From the NCBI GenBank assembly GCA_029582165.1, contig CM055873.1, forward strand, positions 43,703,295 to 43,767,294: a DNA stretch of 64,000 nucleotides, read 5' to 3'. This DNA comes from Portulaca oleracea. Its lineage: Eukaryota; Streptophyta; Magnoliopsida; Caryophyllales; Portulacaceae. Shown here piece by piece: positions 45,640-58,209 of the stretch. How positions within the stretch are numbered: position 1 is the stretch's first letter; each line of letters opens with the position of its first letter. The notes below the pieces were generated by a model. It did not search any database and had not been told where the DNA came from. It saw only the letters and a list, made by a program, of their open reading frames with translations. The position numbers and the translations under genes were made by a program.

Positions 45640-48600
45640 TAGGACGGGTTGTGCAATATTCTGTATAGTTGGTCTAGTCCTCGGTGCTTAGGAGGGGATT
45701 TCAATGAAATCTTGTTTTCTGAAGAAATAAATATTGGTGTTTGCCCTTCTAACACAATGGAAGAATTTCGTAATTTCACTAATTACTCCACTTTGATGGA
45801 TTTGCCGCTTAAGGGTAGAGATTTCACTTGGTCTATGACATGCGTTAGCTCGAGGTTGGATTGCCTTTTAGTGTAAGTAGATTGGTGATCCATGTCACTC
45901 TTAGGTTACTCTTAGGTCCTCTTAAGGGTTAGTAGGAGCTAATAACCTCGATCATTTACTGGTCTAGAAGACAATCAGCTAATTTTGGACACCAGGGATA
46001 TTTTCGTCATTTCACATCCATATGAAAAATGACAAATTTGCCATTGGAGGTTGGTTGAGAATACTTTCCAGCCAAGGAGTACTTATTATCTACTTAGAGA
46101 GAGAATAATCAAGGAGATGCAAACGTATATACACCACTACCAACTTGTAATTCCTTTGCATTTATTCATGCTTTTGAATTGTGTTTTGTCCCCTCCCTCC
46201 CCTATTGTAGCTGGCTGATATACAACCTTGATGCCCAAGTTTTTAGCCAATTTTGCAAGGTGGCACTATCCTGTTCTTGTAGTTATTAGGCTCATTTGTT
46301 GCCCTTGAATTTTGCAAGGTGGCACAATGGTATTTTTAAGACCAAAAAACTCTAAGAAAAGCTTTATCCTTTTTCTATAAAAATGGTGGTGCTTATTTGG
46401 ATCCTTTAGAGAAGAATTGGTGTTTGGCTTTATACTTCTCTTGGTGGTTATACTTGGTGATCAAGACTCTATCTTTTGGTGGGCATTTCCTTTGATGAAG
46501 AAGCCTTGTGATCTTAGTATACCTTGGTGAGTTTCTTAGCTCTTTAAAGGTAACCATGTTCCTCTTTAGATGAATTTATGCATTTTACTGTAGCTGTTTG
46601 ATATTGCTAATGATTTTTGTGGATTTCAAATGAGTTTTAGTTGGTGTTTGTTCTGGAAATAATGTTGATGTGCTAGATAAATTTCATTTCATTGAATCGT
46701 GAATCCTAAGGAGTATTTTGGGGTTGTGATGTTCATTGAATGCTCGTATATTCTCACCTTAGCAAAACCAGAAACTAAGGGTCTATTTGGTTGATTTTGT
46801 GAAACATTTACTCTCCCCTTATTCGTTAGTGATCCTAGGTCATCATGGATGTCTAAAGGTTAATCTTTATGCCTTAGACTAATCATTTGGGAGGAGTTCT
46901 TCCCAAATATGGGTCAATTGAGGCTACTTAGGCTTATCTCTGGTCATTTTCCTATTACTCTAGAGACAACAAGGGAAGCGAAGGGTAAGATTCCATTCTG
47001 GTTTGAGAACATGTGGCTTCATTATCAGGGTTATTTTGAACTTATGAAGGCTTGGTGGGAAGAGGCTCAAGTTTCATGTTATGCAAGTTGTGTTGTTGCT
47101 AGGAAGCTTTTGTTTGTTAAGGAAAAACTCAAGAAGTGGAATAAGGTTTTTGGGGACATCAAGATTTAAAATTATAATCTTTTGGAGGTTATTAACTCCA
47201 TAGATACGAAAGACCAATAAGGAGTGCTTTTGGGCACAAACATTGAACAGAGGAAGCTTGCTAAAGATGAGTAGGCTAAAATTGTCTCCATAGAGAAAAT
47301 TTATTGGCGATAAAACCCAAGGGCTTTGTGGCTGAAAGAAGAGGATTGGAACATAGAGGTCTTCTATAGAGTAGCAAATCTCCATAGTAGATATAATTTA
47401 TCTTATATGGTCGTGGACGGGATGATTTATGAGGAAAGTCATGGCATGAAGCCGGTCATTCACGATTTCTATAAATCTCTCTTTAATGAGTGAGAACCTT
47501 GGAGGCCTAAAGTTGATGGTATTCGTTTTCCCTTTTTAAGAGCTTCCGATAAGGAAAGAACTGAGTTGCCTTTTACAGAGGAAGCAGTTACTTAAACTCT
47601 TTTTGAATGTTATGGAATAAAGAACCTTTGTCCAGATGGTATGACGATAGCATTTCTTTAGCACAATTAGGACTCAGCTCGCGGTGATGTTATGCAAATC
47701 TTTAATGAGTTTTATTCTTTAGGTAAGTTTGTTTCTAGCTTGAATGCTACTTTTCTTGGTCTAATTCCTAAGAAGGCAAGTGCAATCAACATCAAAGATT
47801 TCCGCCCTATCAAATTGGTTGGGAGCATTTACAAGCTTTTAACTAAGGTTTTAGCTCTTAGATTGAGGAGTGCTATTGTGGACCTTATTTCAATTAATCC
47901 AAACACCTTTGTTGGGGGTGTCAAATTTTGGATGTTGTTCTAATTGCTAATGAGCTGATTGATTCAAAGGTCAAAGTGAATAAGGCAGGAGTTGTTTGCA
48001 AATTAGATATTAAAAAGGCTTACGACCATGTTAATTGGGATTTCCTTCTTATGTCATGTCTAGAATGGGTTCGGGAGATAAATGGCTTGCGTGGATTCAC
48101 CCATGCATCTCAACTACTTCATTTGCAGTCTTTGTCAATGGTTCCCCTACAAAGTTCTTTAACACGTCTTAGGACTCCAGCAAGGAGACCCATTATCACC
48201 TCTTCTTTTCTTGCTAGTCATGGAGGTGTTTTGTAGGATTTCACAATCAACTTTCAAAGGGTTGCTCATCTTGTGTATTTCTCATCTTTTTGTGGATGAC
48301 TCTATCATTTTTCTATGATACTGATTGCTCATCTTTGACCAAAATTTTTATTTAGAGTGAGCAAATGTCGGAAATTTGTGTATTTCTCATCTTCTTTTTG
48401 TGATTGACACTATCATTTTCTATGGTAATGACTGCGAACAAATGGTCAATCTTCGATGTGTTCTTACTTGATTCGAGGCTCTCTCTGGTTTGAGGATAGG
48501 TAGAAAGTACTATTATGCTTGTGGATCAAGCAGACGATGCGCAATTGCTAGCGGGTATTACGGGTTGTGGTATTCAGTCATTTCCGACAACATACCTAGG

Positions 48601-49902
48601 TCTTCTACCCACGATGCGAGCCCAAGAAGAAGTTGGATATATGGCATTCAGTGATTGAAAGGTTCGAGAAGAAACTCTCAAGGTGGAAATCAAAATATCT
48701 CTTGAAAGGAGGAAGACTAATTAACTCTAGTAAGGAGTGTTCTCTCAAGAATTCTGACATGCTTTCTTTCTCATTCCCCTTCCTTCGTCAATGGCAAATA
48801 AGTTGGAAGGTATTCAAAGAAAATTCTTTTGAGGTGCTTTTGGAAGTGATTTCAAGTATCAGTTAGTGAAATACAACATTGTGAAGCAATCTTTCTCCAT
48901 TGAGGGACTTGGTGTGAGAGATCTACATCTTTTTTAATGTGGCTTTCTTGGGAAGTGGTTAAGATTCATGAATGAGAAAGGTTCTAGGTGGGCACCCTCT
49001 ATACCTAATGGTTTACATGGTTGTAGTCTTTGGAATTATATTTCTAAGGGGTGGGAGCGTTTCTATCCACATGCTTCTGTTATTATGGGCGATGGTTCTA
49101 AAATTTCTTTTTGGCATAGTCGTTGGTGTTTGTAGGCTCTTTTGAAATATCTCTTCCCATCTCTCAATGTTCTTGCAGTAGATAGAAATGCTCTTTCTGC
49201 AGATTATCGAGAGCAATCTTTAGAGTCTAATGTTCGGTCTCTTATTCTTGTTCGAGATGGGTTTCCTGACAAAGGCTATTTGGTCATGTTTTTCAATGCA
49301 TTATACGAGGTCAAACTTTGGGACACTTCACAAGACACGGTGAGATGAGTTCTAAGCAAGAATGGGGTTATTTCAGTGAGCTCCTTTTTATACAAATCTT
49401 TTAGCATGGGTTCTTCCCAATTACATCTTTTGGAGGTTGGAGCTTTCCCATTCGCCATTATATGGAAGTCTTTCCCCATTTAGAAGGATGCGTTCTTTGT
49501 TTGAGAAGCGGAACACGATGTCATCTGAACTTGTGATAATTAACAAAAAGGGGAAGATTATGGCTAACAGGTGTACATCGTGCAAGAGGAATCTTGAATT
49601 GCATAATCATCTTTTGCTTCCTTGTGACTTCACTCGACCTCTTTGGGCTTTAGCCTTTGGATGTCTTGGTGTTTCTTAGGTTGTATAACCCATGAAGAAC
49701 AAGGCCTTGGTTATACCATATGTGATCATTGTGTGATTTAGAAAGAAAGGAATCGAAGCGTGTTTGAGGGGATTGAACTCCCTCTTCAAAGATTGAAAGA
49801 CAATTTTGCTTTTTTAGTTGTACAAAACTTTGTAGGGTGCTAGTTGAACATCAATTTTTTTTAATCATATTATTAATACATAACTTATTCCTATAAAAAA
49901 AA
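45640..49902 (+). mobile_element. Degenerate L1-type LINE
   Basis: Decayed ORF2 pieces appear in order on the plus strand. Endonuclease: GGDFNEILFSEE, PLKGRDFTWS and SRLDCLLV at 45649-45876. The end of the endonuclease and the linker: LISGHFPITL at 46930-47169. Reverse transcriptase: [20 protein letters not shown] and CKLDIKKAYDHVNWDFLL at 47692-48060, with a catalytic box reading LFVDDSIIF near 48287. The zinc-binding zf-RVT region is [19 protein letters not shown] near 49580. A 3' tail ends in an A-run at about 49894-49902. Stops and frameshifts are frequent. About 1 kb (45877-46900) with no LINE similarity separates two pieces that should be only a few codons apart, so it was probably inserted. 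The element is dead. Confidence 0.8.
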
Positions 49903-49919
49903 TAACAACAACATATATA

Positions 49920-50760
49920 GTGCTATATAAATATGTTGAAATTACTCAAACTTACTTGCGTTGCTTTGGGCATTCACCCTCAATCATACTCAATGACTCC
50001 GCATCTCTCACATTGCTCACTTTTGACAGCAATAATGCCTTTGTGAGATTATCCCTCTACACCAACAAATATGATATAACATTAACTTTTAACAAAATTA
50101 TCGCAAATGTAAAAGATTAAAAGGATAATCATTTATGCAAATAACTTTAAAGGCATAGTCTACTTACAACAATACTTATAAGACCCATACGAGACTCCTC
50201 AAATGGGAGAGAGTCCAAGACCATAAAACGTCGGTTATATAAGTCACATACGACCAACAACCAGTGTTCTCCGGCTAACACCAGATAGAAAATCTGCTTA
50301 TATCACACTAAGAATAGTTAAAACTTTATAAATATGAGCACACAGTTTAATAATTAATATAAGAAGATGCACACAAACGAAAGAGAATACGTACAAAACG
50401 AAGATCTTGAGAGTCCCTAATTTTTTTCGATGTGTGTTTAATCCATTGAGTGGTAGACGAGAAATCCTTCCACATAAGATACAAAGTCGTATTTGAAAAA
50501 AATTAGCTAACGGCTAATGCAAAACCAATAATACTAATAAACATACTGGAACAAAGTCATACTTACTTTACTTAAATATTCTTATACAATGACTTCCAAC
50601 ATATTGCACTGTATCCCTTCGCCTATTGTTCAAGAAGCTCAGAGTAGTTCTTGACTTCCACGGTGCTAATATAGTATCTATCACGATTGCTAATGTCCCC
50701 ATGCAATGGAGGAACATATATTAGGCCCCATTAGTCTAATACGAAGACAGACCTATGGTT
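49920..50760 (-). pseudogene. Ulp1-like (C48) cysteine protease scrap of a transposon
   Basis: The minus-strand frame at about 50165-50295 reads FYLVLAGEHWLLVVCDLYNR and RRFMVLDSLPFEESR. This has the His (in EHWLLV) and Asp (in VLDSLP) of the Ulp1/SENP catalytic core, in the form common in proteins carried by plant Mutator-like and CACTA-like transposons. Farther upstream (about 50600-50750) another broken frame reads LIYVPPLHGDISNRD. Downstream, SNVRDAESLSMIEGECPKQR is open to about 49980. No clear catalytic Cys motif is visible. It is surrounded by stops, and no transposase core was found. Confidence 0.55.
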
Positions 50761-52405
50761 GCATGTGCCTTCTGGTAACTCAAATTGCAATCACCTGATT
50801 AAACATGTCTAGTTATCTTCAATATCAAAATATACATATCTTTTATGTCACCTTATAAATATCTGTCGTACAAATCAATCAAAATGAATGAAATCATTTT
50901 AAATACTAATCATTTTTTGGGAAGACCATTTGATGTTTCATATTTTGCATATCTGTTCCTTATTAATTCCACCATGTTCTTATCTTCATCCGACATGGCC
51001 ATTGATAGGTATGCCTCAACAGTCTTAAAAAAATGCAAAACTACTATTAGAATTTTTTGTTTTTTTAACAAAGGGGTTTATTTCCTTGAAACATAACGGT
51101 AATGCACCTTCTTAGATACTAGCCCAACGGACGAATCCCCATATCCCCACCGCTGGAGGGTGACGATAAAGAATCTGCATTGGAGGAAGATTTGCTGTTT
51201 TGTTTGTCCACATGTGCACCCATTTTGTCATCATCATTACTTGGCTACAAATAATAAAACTTTATTAGATAAGCAATCTACAAAATAAAACGTGTTCATT
51301 TTAAAAATTAGATTCACAAGTAAAAAATCATACCATGCTGGGAGTGGTGTGACTGGAAGATGGTGTCGGTTCAATGTAAAAGTGCTCCATCCCGTCCACC
51401 GCAGCTCTCAGATCATGTATGAGTTGTAGGCACTGCTCAGTTTAGTTTCCCGTGATGAATCGACAGAGTGAACTAAAAACTTCCACGAAGCTTTCTTGGA
51501 GATCTTCTCTCACGTGAATATCACTTTCTCAAAGTATGATCTCCCAAACAAATCCTGGAGGTTTCTATAACTCCGAACATCCTAGCTCGGGAAAAATCTC
51601 GTCAAGCGGCAGCAATCGTCGCATCGCTGACATCGCTAACGACATGCCGAACAGCGAACACGTTCGTGCCCATCCTTACCATTCTTCTTCTTCCCACTAT
51701 TCTCATTCTTCTTCTTCTTCCCACCGTTCTCATTCTTCCTTTTCTGATTCTTTACGGTTCATTTTCGTTTGGTACCCAAGAACACTTTAATAAAATTACG
51801 GTGTTAATATCAATGATCAAAATATACACGTCCTAAATGTAGTAAAATATTATCAGATAGATGACCCAACTCAGTCGACATTTATATAGCATCAAGAAGA
51901 TGTAACATATTATCATATAGTATAACATACTAACAAGCAACACAATATACATTTATATAGACTCTAAACGATGTACCATATATCACTTGAAAACAAGGAA
52001 AAAATCAAAGAAATATATTTGGCTATTGAGACATTCCACCAAACTATTTACAGTTATGTAATGTCGTGTTATAACCAGAAAATTCAATAAAATTATAAAT
52101 AAATCAAGGAGAATTTGTGTGAGACGTGCATATTTGTATGAAGAAAACATGACAAGGATTGTGTGATATAAAATATCGTAATACATTATATATTGAAAAA
52201 AAGAAAGACATTAACCTATACTTTGGTGAACCTATATTGTTTTAATAAGTTTTTACTTATCATTTCGTGCCAACTTTGATTTGAAGCTTTATATCTTTTC
52301 CTCTTTCTTAAGAAACTTATGGTCAAAATTTTTAAAATGTAACTGCATAATTTTAAAAAATGACAATTAATATGGAATGATGAGGATAAAGTTTAGCAAT
52401 TTTAA
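50761..52405. other. Non-coding, with a Ser/His-rich open stretch
   Basis: Bases 51536-51790 (+) are open for 84 codons of low-complexity Ser/His sequence (CATTCTTCTTCTTCC-type repeats) and may belong to the same broken element as the Ulp1-like piece. Near 52350-52395 is a solitary AATATGGAATGATGAGGA end resembling a decayed Stowaway-like MITE terminus, right at the edge of the segmental duplication. Nothing else is recognised. Confidence 0.35.
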
Positions 52406-53429
52406 AAAGAATACTTTAATCATTGTAGGGGAGACAGGGAAATGATGGGATACAATTTAGCATGTCAGAGTAAATCTCAACTCTCTTCAACTTAAAAGAA
52501 TACAGTTTAGTAATGTTATCAAGTGAAACCACATGCTAAACGCAAGAAAAGAAATTAACAAAGAAGAATAAGAGACATCATAGAGTGAGCAACAATAATC
52601 ATTGTCAGGACTTACGTAAACAAATGTCCTACATAAGTTTAATTACAACGCCTTCCATAGTATTAAGTGTCACCTGAAAAGAAAACCTCTTGTTCCTTGT
52701 GAGCTAGTTTCACCACCTAGAGAACCTACTCTGTTAACATAAATGAACAAAATTGTACGTTAAAACATGCATATTCAGACACATGAGACAAGCATTGATC
52801 ATTATGTAACTTTGTATATAATACAAGAGTTGATGCTTGGTGCAGGACTGGAATTAACAACTGATCATATATGCAGTTTTTCATTCACCTTGAAGTTAAA
52901 ATGATTACAAAAACTTAATCAGGCGGTCTATAAAATTATACATTGAACTCCATGCTCTGTGAATTCTCTTCCATTACTGCACCAGAAACTGTTGTCCTAC
53001 AAACAACTAAAGGCTCTAAATTGTATAAACATACTTGAATCAACATCATTTTGCCAATCTAAAAGTAAAAAATCACCATGGACATCTTTAGCTGATTGGT
53101 TATCAAGGAGCTATGAAAATTTATCTCCATAACATGCTGCAATTTGTTCGGTTATCTATTATTTAGGGTTTTTCATTAAAGACACCAATTCATTAGTCAT
53201 TACAAAAATAAACTGAGTCACTCGTTTCTGATTATTCATAATAATATAGAAAAATGTCAAGCATATATATGCAACATTGCAATGTGATTCTTTAAGTATA
53301 TAACTTAACTTGTCTCTTATTATTCAAATCTTGTTAGAGCAAAGGGGTTTTCAGGAGAAATACAAACAAGATAACACATATAACTTTCAATGGATGAAAA
53401 ATTAAACATAGAGGAGTAATGAAGACAAT

Positions 53430-56400
53430 TACATACCAGTCTTCGCAAGTAATATGACAATCAGGGGTGTGTTGAATGTTGGGCCAATCTTCCTCAGTAT
53501 TCTGTTGGCATCGTTTGAATAGGCCTTTGGCGCACTGGCTGATTTGAAGCCTTCTGAGAGAGGTGAGTTCCCCCATTGATTTTGGCATTGCTTCCTGTTT
53601 TTGACAATTCCAAATTGAAAGGGATTGGAGGGCAGTAAGGTAGCGAATCCCTATTGGTAATTTCACCATCTTTGGAAGCTTGTATAATTTCAATGAACGA
53701 AAGGTATGCTGAAGGCTACGCCACGACATTACATCATCCTCCTCTTCCTCTTCCTCTTCCTCTTCCTCTTCACTCATACTTAAATTCTCCAAATTATTTA
53801 TCTCCAACTCCTTCAAAGCAGTGAGATGCTTCAACCCTCCACCGACACTTTTCAAATTATGGCAGAAGGAAATATCAAGTCACCGCAAGGAGGATGAGCA
53901 GGTGGAGAACACTTGCTCTACTTCTAATAAACTCTTTAGATCCCCGTCGACTTCTACCATCAACTCCTCAAGACATTCAAATGCCTCCCTCGGCAATGCA
54001 GACTTGAGAAGCTTCGTATCACGGATGGACACCTTTCTTAACTTGGAATTTCCAGATCCAAAGGCATTCATTATCCTCAGCTTTTTGTTCAGAGGCCCAA
54101 CCAACATGAGTGTTTCTAGGGTGGGACAACTAGAAACAATTGTCAGTTCCATACAAATCCCAATTTCTAAGTGGGAGAGACATAGAAATGATGGAATAGA
54201 CAGAATTCTTCACCACCATTGTTATCGTTCATGTCCTCGTCTCTCCACCATCCTTTCAATTTTGCAGTACTAGTAGAGTGAGTTCTTTGAGGGAGGGAAA
54301 AAATGTTTCTGACCCAGAAGCACCTACATAATCCCTCATACTTCGACTCTCTATGCACTCCAACTTATCCATATGTACTACTATAAGCGACTTTAGATGA
54401 CGTAATTTCCCCAGTGAGCATAGCTGCTTCACTTCAACCCATGACATTTAGTAATTTTAATATTAATGAGATTAGGGAGACTGGCTGCCAACTGATCTTC
54501 CCTCCCCCAACTCGGCATTGGGTTACCACAATAGCATCTCAATTGGAATTCTTTGAGATTTGGATGTGGCTGCAGATGTTCTAATAACAATTCTTCCCCT
54601 TTATCCGTCATCATGGTACCATGACCAAACTCAATTACCACACGATCAAGATGTTCCTTGTTCGTTATATATCCTCCTTCCCTAGCATCTCTCTCAGCAT
54701 ACTCAGAATAGTTGTGGATTCGAATATGTAAGAGACCTTTTAGGTTCATGAGAGCTTTCAATTCTCCCATTTGATCCACAACATTGTGCTACGATGTAGA
54801 TCTTTTATCACCACCTACTACAAACACAGAAAACTTTACAAAACCACTCAACATTCCCATGTCCGAAGGCATACATTTGAGGCGCCAGTAAGCATTATGC
54901 ATATCTAAGACCCTTAGCTTAGCTAAGTTGGCCAAATCTCTCGGCAACTCCCTTAGAGAGCTACATCCATGTAGGTTTATAGTCTGTAGACGGAGTAGCT
55001 TTGTGATTAACTTAGGTAGCATCTCCAGGTCACCGTTTTGTGAAAGATCAAGATACCTTAAGTGCACTAGATTCCCCAAGACACTTGACAAAACTTTGAT
55101 TCCCAATGTACTTAAGTCTAGTGTTCTTAGGCATCTCCAACTTCTCAATAACATAGCACACTTACACGTTTTCCACCTTGATAAAGGTGGAGACAAGTCA
55201 GAATTTTAGTCTCACAAAAAGACCTATTTATGCTGACACCAGATGAAAAAAATGCAAGATAAATGTCGAACTCTGCTGTCTAAGCTTTCTGTGAAGGAGT
55301 CTTCTTGTTGGCGAGATCCAAGGCGGGAGCCCACTTCAACCAAGACCCATAGTACACAAGTTAAGTGAGGTTCCATCTTAAAACCAATTGGTGTTAAGAG
55401 GAGTAGCCCACTTGACTTATATACTATGTGCTTTCTCTTTACTTTTTCGATGTGGGACATTTTTACTCATGAATGAATCCCAACAATCTCATCCTTCACA
55501 CATGAGTCTCTTCCCCTTGATCGAAAGCCTCTTTTCACCAAGGTTTCAAGTCACCATCAGGAGCCCATTATAGCCGCACCTTACTCTACAGAGCCGCACC
55601 CTACTCCACTTGTTGGGGAGATCCAAAGCAGGAGCCCACTTCAACCAAGGCCCATGGTACACAAGGTAAGTGAGGTTCCATCTTAAAACTAAGTGGTGTT
55701 AAGAGGAGTAGCCCACTTGACTTAATACCATGTGCTTTCTTTTTACTTTTTCGATGTGGGATACTTTTACTCATGGGTGAATTCCAACACTTTTCTAACA
55801 ACCACCTTGCTTGATACCTGTTCGACAATATCATGCATCAAATCATGAATCTTTCATGAAACAATATTGCCATATTCATCTTTCCCAACATCCTGGAAAA
55901 AAACATCTCTTCAAAAAAATATCAAAATATTCAGCACCTGCATGTTCTATGCTTTGACCTTATTGTAGAGGTACAATATAATCTTATGTCATCCAAAGAT
56001 TGATCAATATATTCTTCTGAATCACATGATCCTTAGGAAACAATGCACAATAACTAAAGCATGCCTTTAAAGGGGATTCAACTTGATGGTAACTTATCTT
56101 CAATATAGGGCCAATGCCTTCATTCACCCCATTCTTAAGTTTGCCCAACTTGATGTTTTGAAACGATATCCATTTATCTTTTCCATAACCATAAAGATTG
56201 AAGACTACCTACCACTCTTATGGCGAGAGGAACATTAGCACACCTTTTAACTATTCCTCGACCAATTTCCTCCAAGTCACTATAATCTACTTGCTCATCT
56301 CTTTGTCCAAATGCCATAGTGTCAAACAAATTTCACGAATCCTTATCCGACAATCCTTTCAATTTATACGGGTGCCTATCTCCTATAGGTATAGTTGTCT

Positions 56401-57360
56401 TCTCTGAACGTGTTGTAACCAAAATCCAACTTCCTCTTGAACTACACTTTAAAAACTTCTCTAAGCCAAGCCATTGGTGGCGGTCTTCACTCCACAGATC
56501 ATCCAAAACAAGGAAGAACTTTTTCCATTGTAGTTCCTCTTGAAATTTTTGTTGTAATGGCTCCAATTCCAAGTGGTTTTGATTCTCTTTTGTAATCAAG
56601 TGCAAAATCTTACGAAGGATAGCTCTTAGATCCAAAGTCTTTTAAGTTTCATCTGACACACAAGTCTACAACCTCAAGGGAAAATCTCTTTCAATCCTTG
56701 AATCATTATATACCAGCTGAACAAGAACAGTTTTCCCTAACCCTCCTATTCCTACAATAGCAAGGCATGAAACATCTCGTTCAACATTAGGGTCTACCAA
56801 CCTACTGACGACATTACTGACATCAGTCTGCCTACCACTAATATCCTGAGTATTCTCAAAAGAAGAAGTATCCCTTCTCCTACGGGTATGCCGACTATCA
56901 AACCCAAAGTTGGAATTTTCAAGCCTTAATGGAAAGCTATTATAGACCTTGGCAATGGAATCAAACTTATCACCAATTTCCTTAACCTGTTTGGATGTTT
57001 TATGAGTAAGACTAAGGGAATTGCAGCAAGAAAATATAGTACGACTCACCTTTTGAGAGAAACTGCCACTATTTTGGAGCTTCTCCAACTCTGCTATAAC
57101 GACCAACTCATCGAACAAATCTTCAGCGTCATAGACAACCTCAGTGAGTTGATCAATGTAGAGTTGGGCTTGTCTCAAAAGAGCCCCTTGGTCCTGCATG
57201 GACTCAACATCATCTAGCATTGCCTTGATGATATCGAATTTGTTTTTGAGGTTATCAAGGTCTGATTTTGTCTTAGAAGGGAAAAGAGGTCATTAAGATG
57301 AAAACATTGTAGTGTGCCAAAGAAAGTTTGCGCCATGGAAAGCACTGAACCCACGTCCAT
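53430..57360 (-). pseudogene. CC-NBS-LRR (RGA-type) pseudogene, relic B
   Basis: Sister of relic A. It starts MDVGSVLSMAQTFF (57360) and shifts frame near 57280. From 57220 it is open through VYDAEDLFDEL, an intact P-loop GIGGLGKTV (about 56740) and YNDSRIERDFPLRL. There the Trp of the RNBS-A LWTCVSDE motif has become TAG, with a second stop (TAA) about ten codons later. Then follow kinase-2 LVLDDLW (about 56510), WILVTTRS, a stop after LSDKDS, a GLPL piece (ANVPLAI), RNBS-D and MHD remnants near 55800-56050, the TRIM insertion, and LRRs from 55196 to the EDWPNIQHTPDCHITCEDW end (about 53436). An acidic Glu/Asp run is expanded at 53732-53775 relative to relic A. Confidence 0.9.
55307..55789. 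mobile_element. TRIM (miniature LTR retrotransposon)
   Basis: Two direct repeats, each 179 bases (55307-55485 and 55611-55789) and roughly 90 percent identical by eye, both start TGTTGG and end CCAACA. They flank only 125 bases. Flanking pentamers are CTTCT (55302-55306) and CTTTT (55790-55794). Relic A has the empty site with CTTTT once. The minus strand carries the CCCACATCG and TTTTAAGATGGAACCTCA words I associate with widespread plant TRIM elements. No primer-binding site is clear. It is non-coding; the ORFs within it are shadows. Confidence 0.85.
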
Positions 57361-57669
57361 TATTTGATTTTAGTGAACAAGTGCTGGAGGAAGTAATGCC
57401 CAACGAGCACGGATGACAGTCCACCATATAGATGAACATCATAATCCCATGAATATGGGAAATTAAGTGCAAGGAAAGATCCATGTAACTGTCCTGGACT
57501 TTTGTTGCATTTATGTACAACTAAAATGAAGGATTTGTCAAAATAATTATGATGCCACCAGAGCAAGAACCCCATTACCCCACCATTGTTTCCTTAGTCA
57601 AGATTGTCTGCTTTGAATTGAGGCAAAAGTTTGAATGTAAGGGAAGTTATAACAGTGATTTGGTATCAA

Positions 57670-57945
57670 CTAGCACTAGGAAAATTTCGGGTCTGGTCGA
57701 ATTTGGGTATGTCAATGTGAAGATTTGGACGAAAAATTGATGTTCGAAATCAGGTTTTTTCGGGTTGAATAATTAGGACGGAACTAAATACCAGTCAAGA
57801 TCTCGTTCTGGCAGAGAAATATTGCGTCCGAATATTCAATCAATTCAGTGAATATCATAATTCGGACGAAAAATCTATGACCAAACCTGAGTTTTTTGGG
57901 TTGGACAAATTCGGATATTCGAGTCGGACAAAATTTAACCTACGC
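57670..57945. mobile_element. Dispersed MITE, copy 3
   Basis: Positional counterpart of 7676-7948. The target duplication has decayed by one base: TGGTATCAA (57661-57669) and TAGTATCAA (57946-57954). Sharing of this site by both segmental copies dates the insertion before the duplication. Confidence 0.75.
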
Positions 57946-58209
57946 TAGTATCAACTTTAAGATGTTTCACCAATAAATAATTAGCTATAAGTAGTGGAAC
58001 CTAGCTAGTAAATTCCTTTCTTTGACTCATGTCTAACCATCTTATGGCATTTGAACAATTATGATTATGATGCCACCAAAGCAATTAAGAGTCCCACCAT
58101 TGTTTCTTTGCTAGCTATGATATGGACTTGTAATTCTATTTTAAGATCGTCTCAAGTAAAATTATTATGAGATGAATTTCTTTCAAAGTCATATTAAAAT
58201 GAATTTTTA

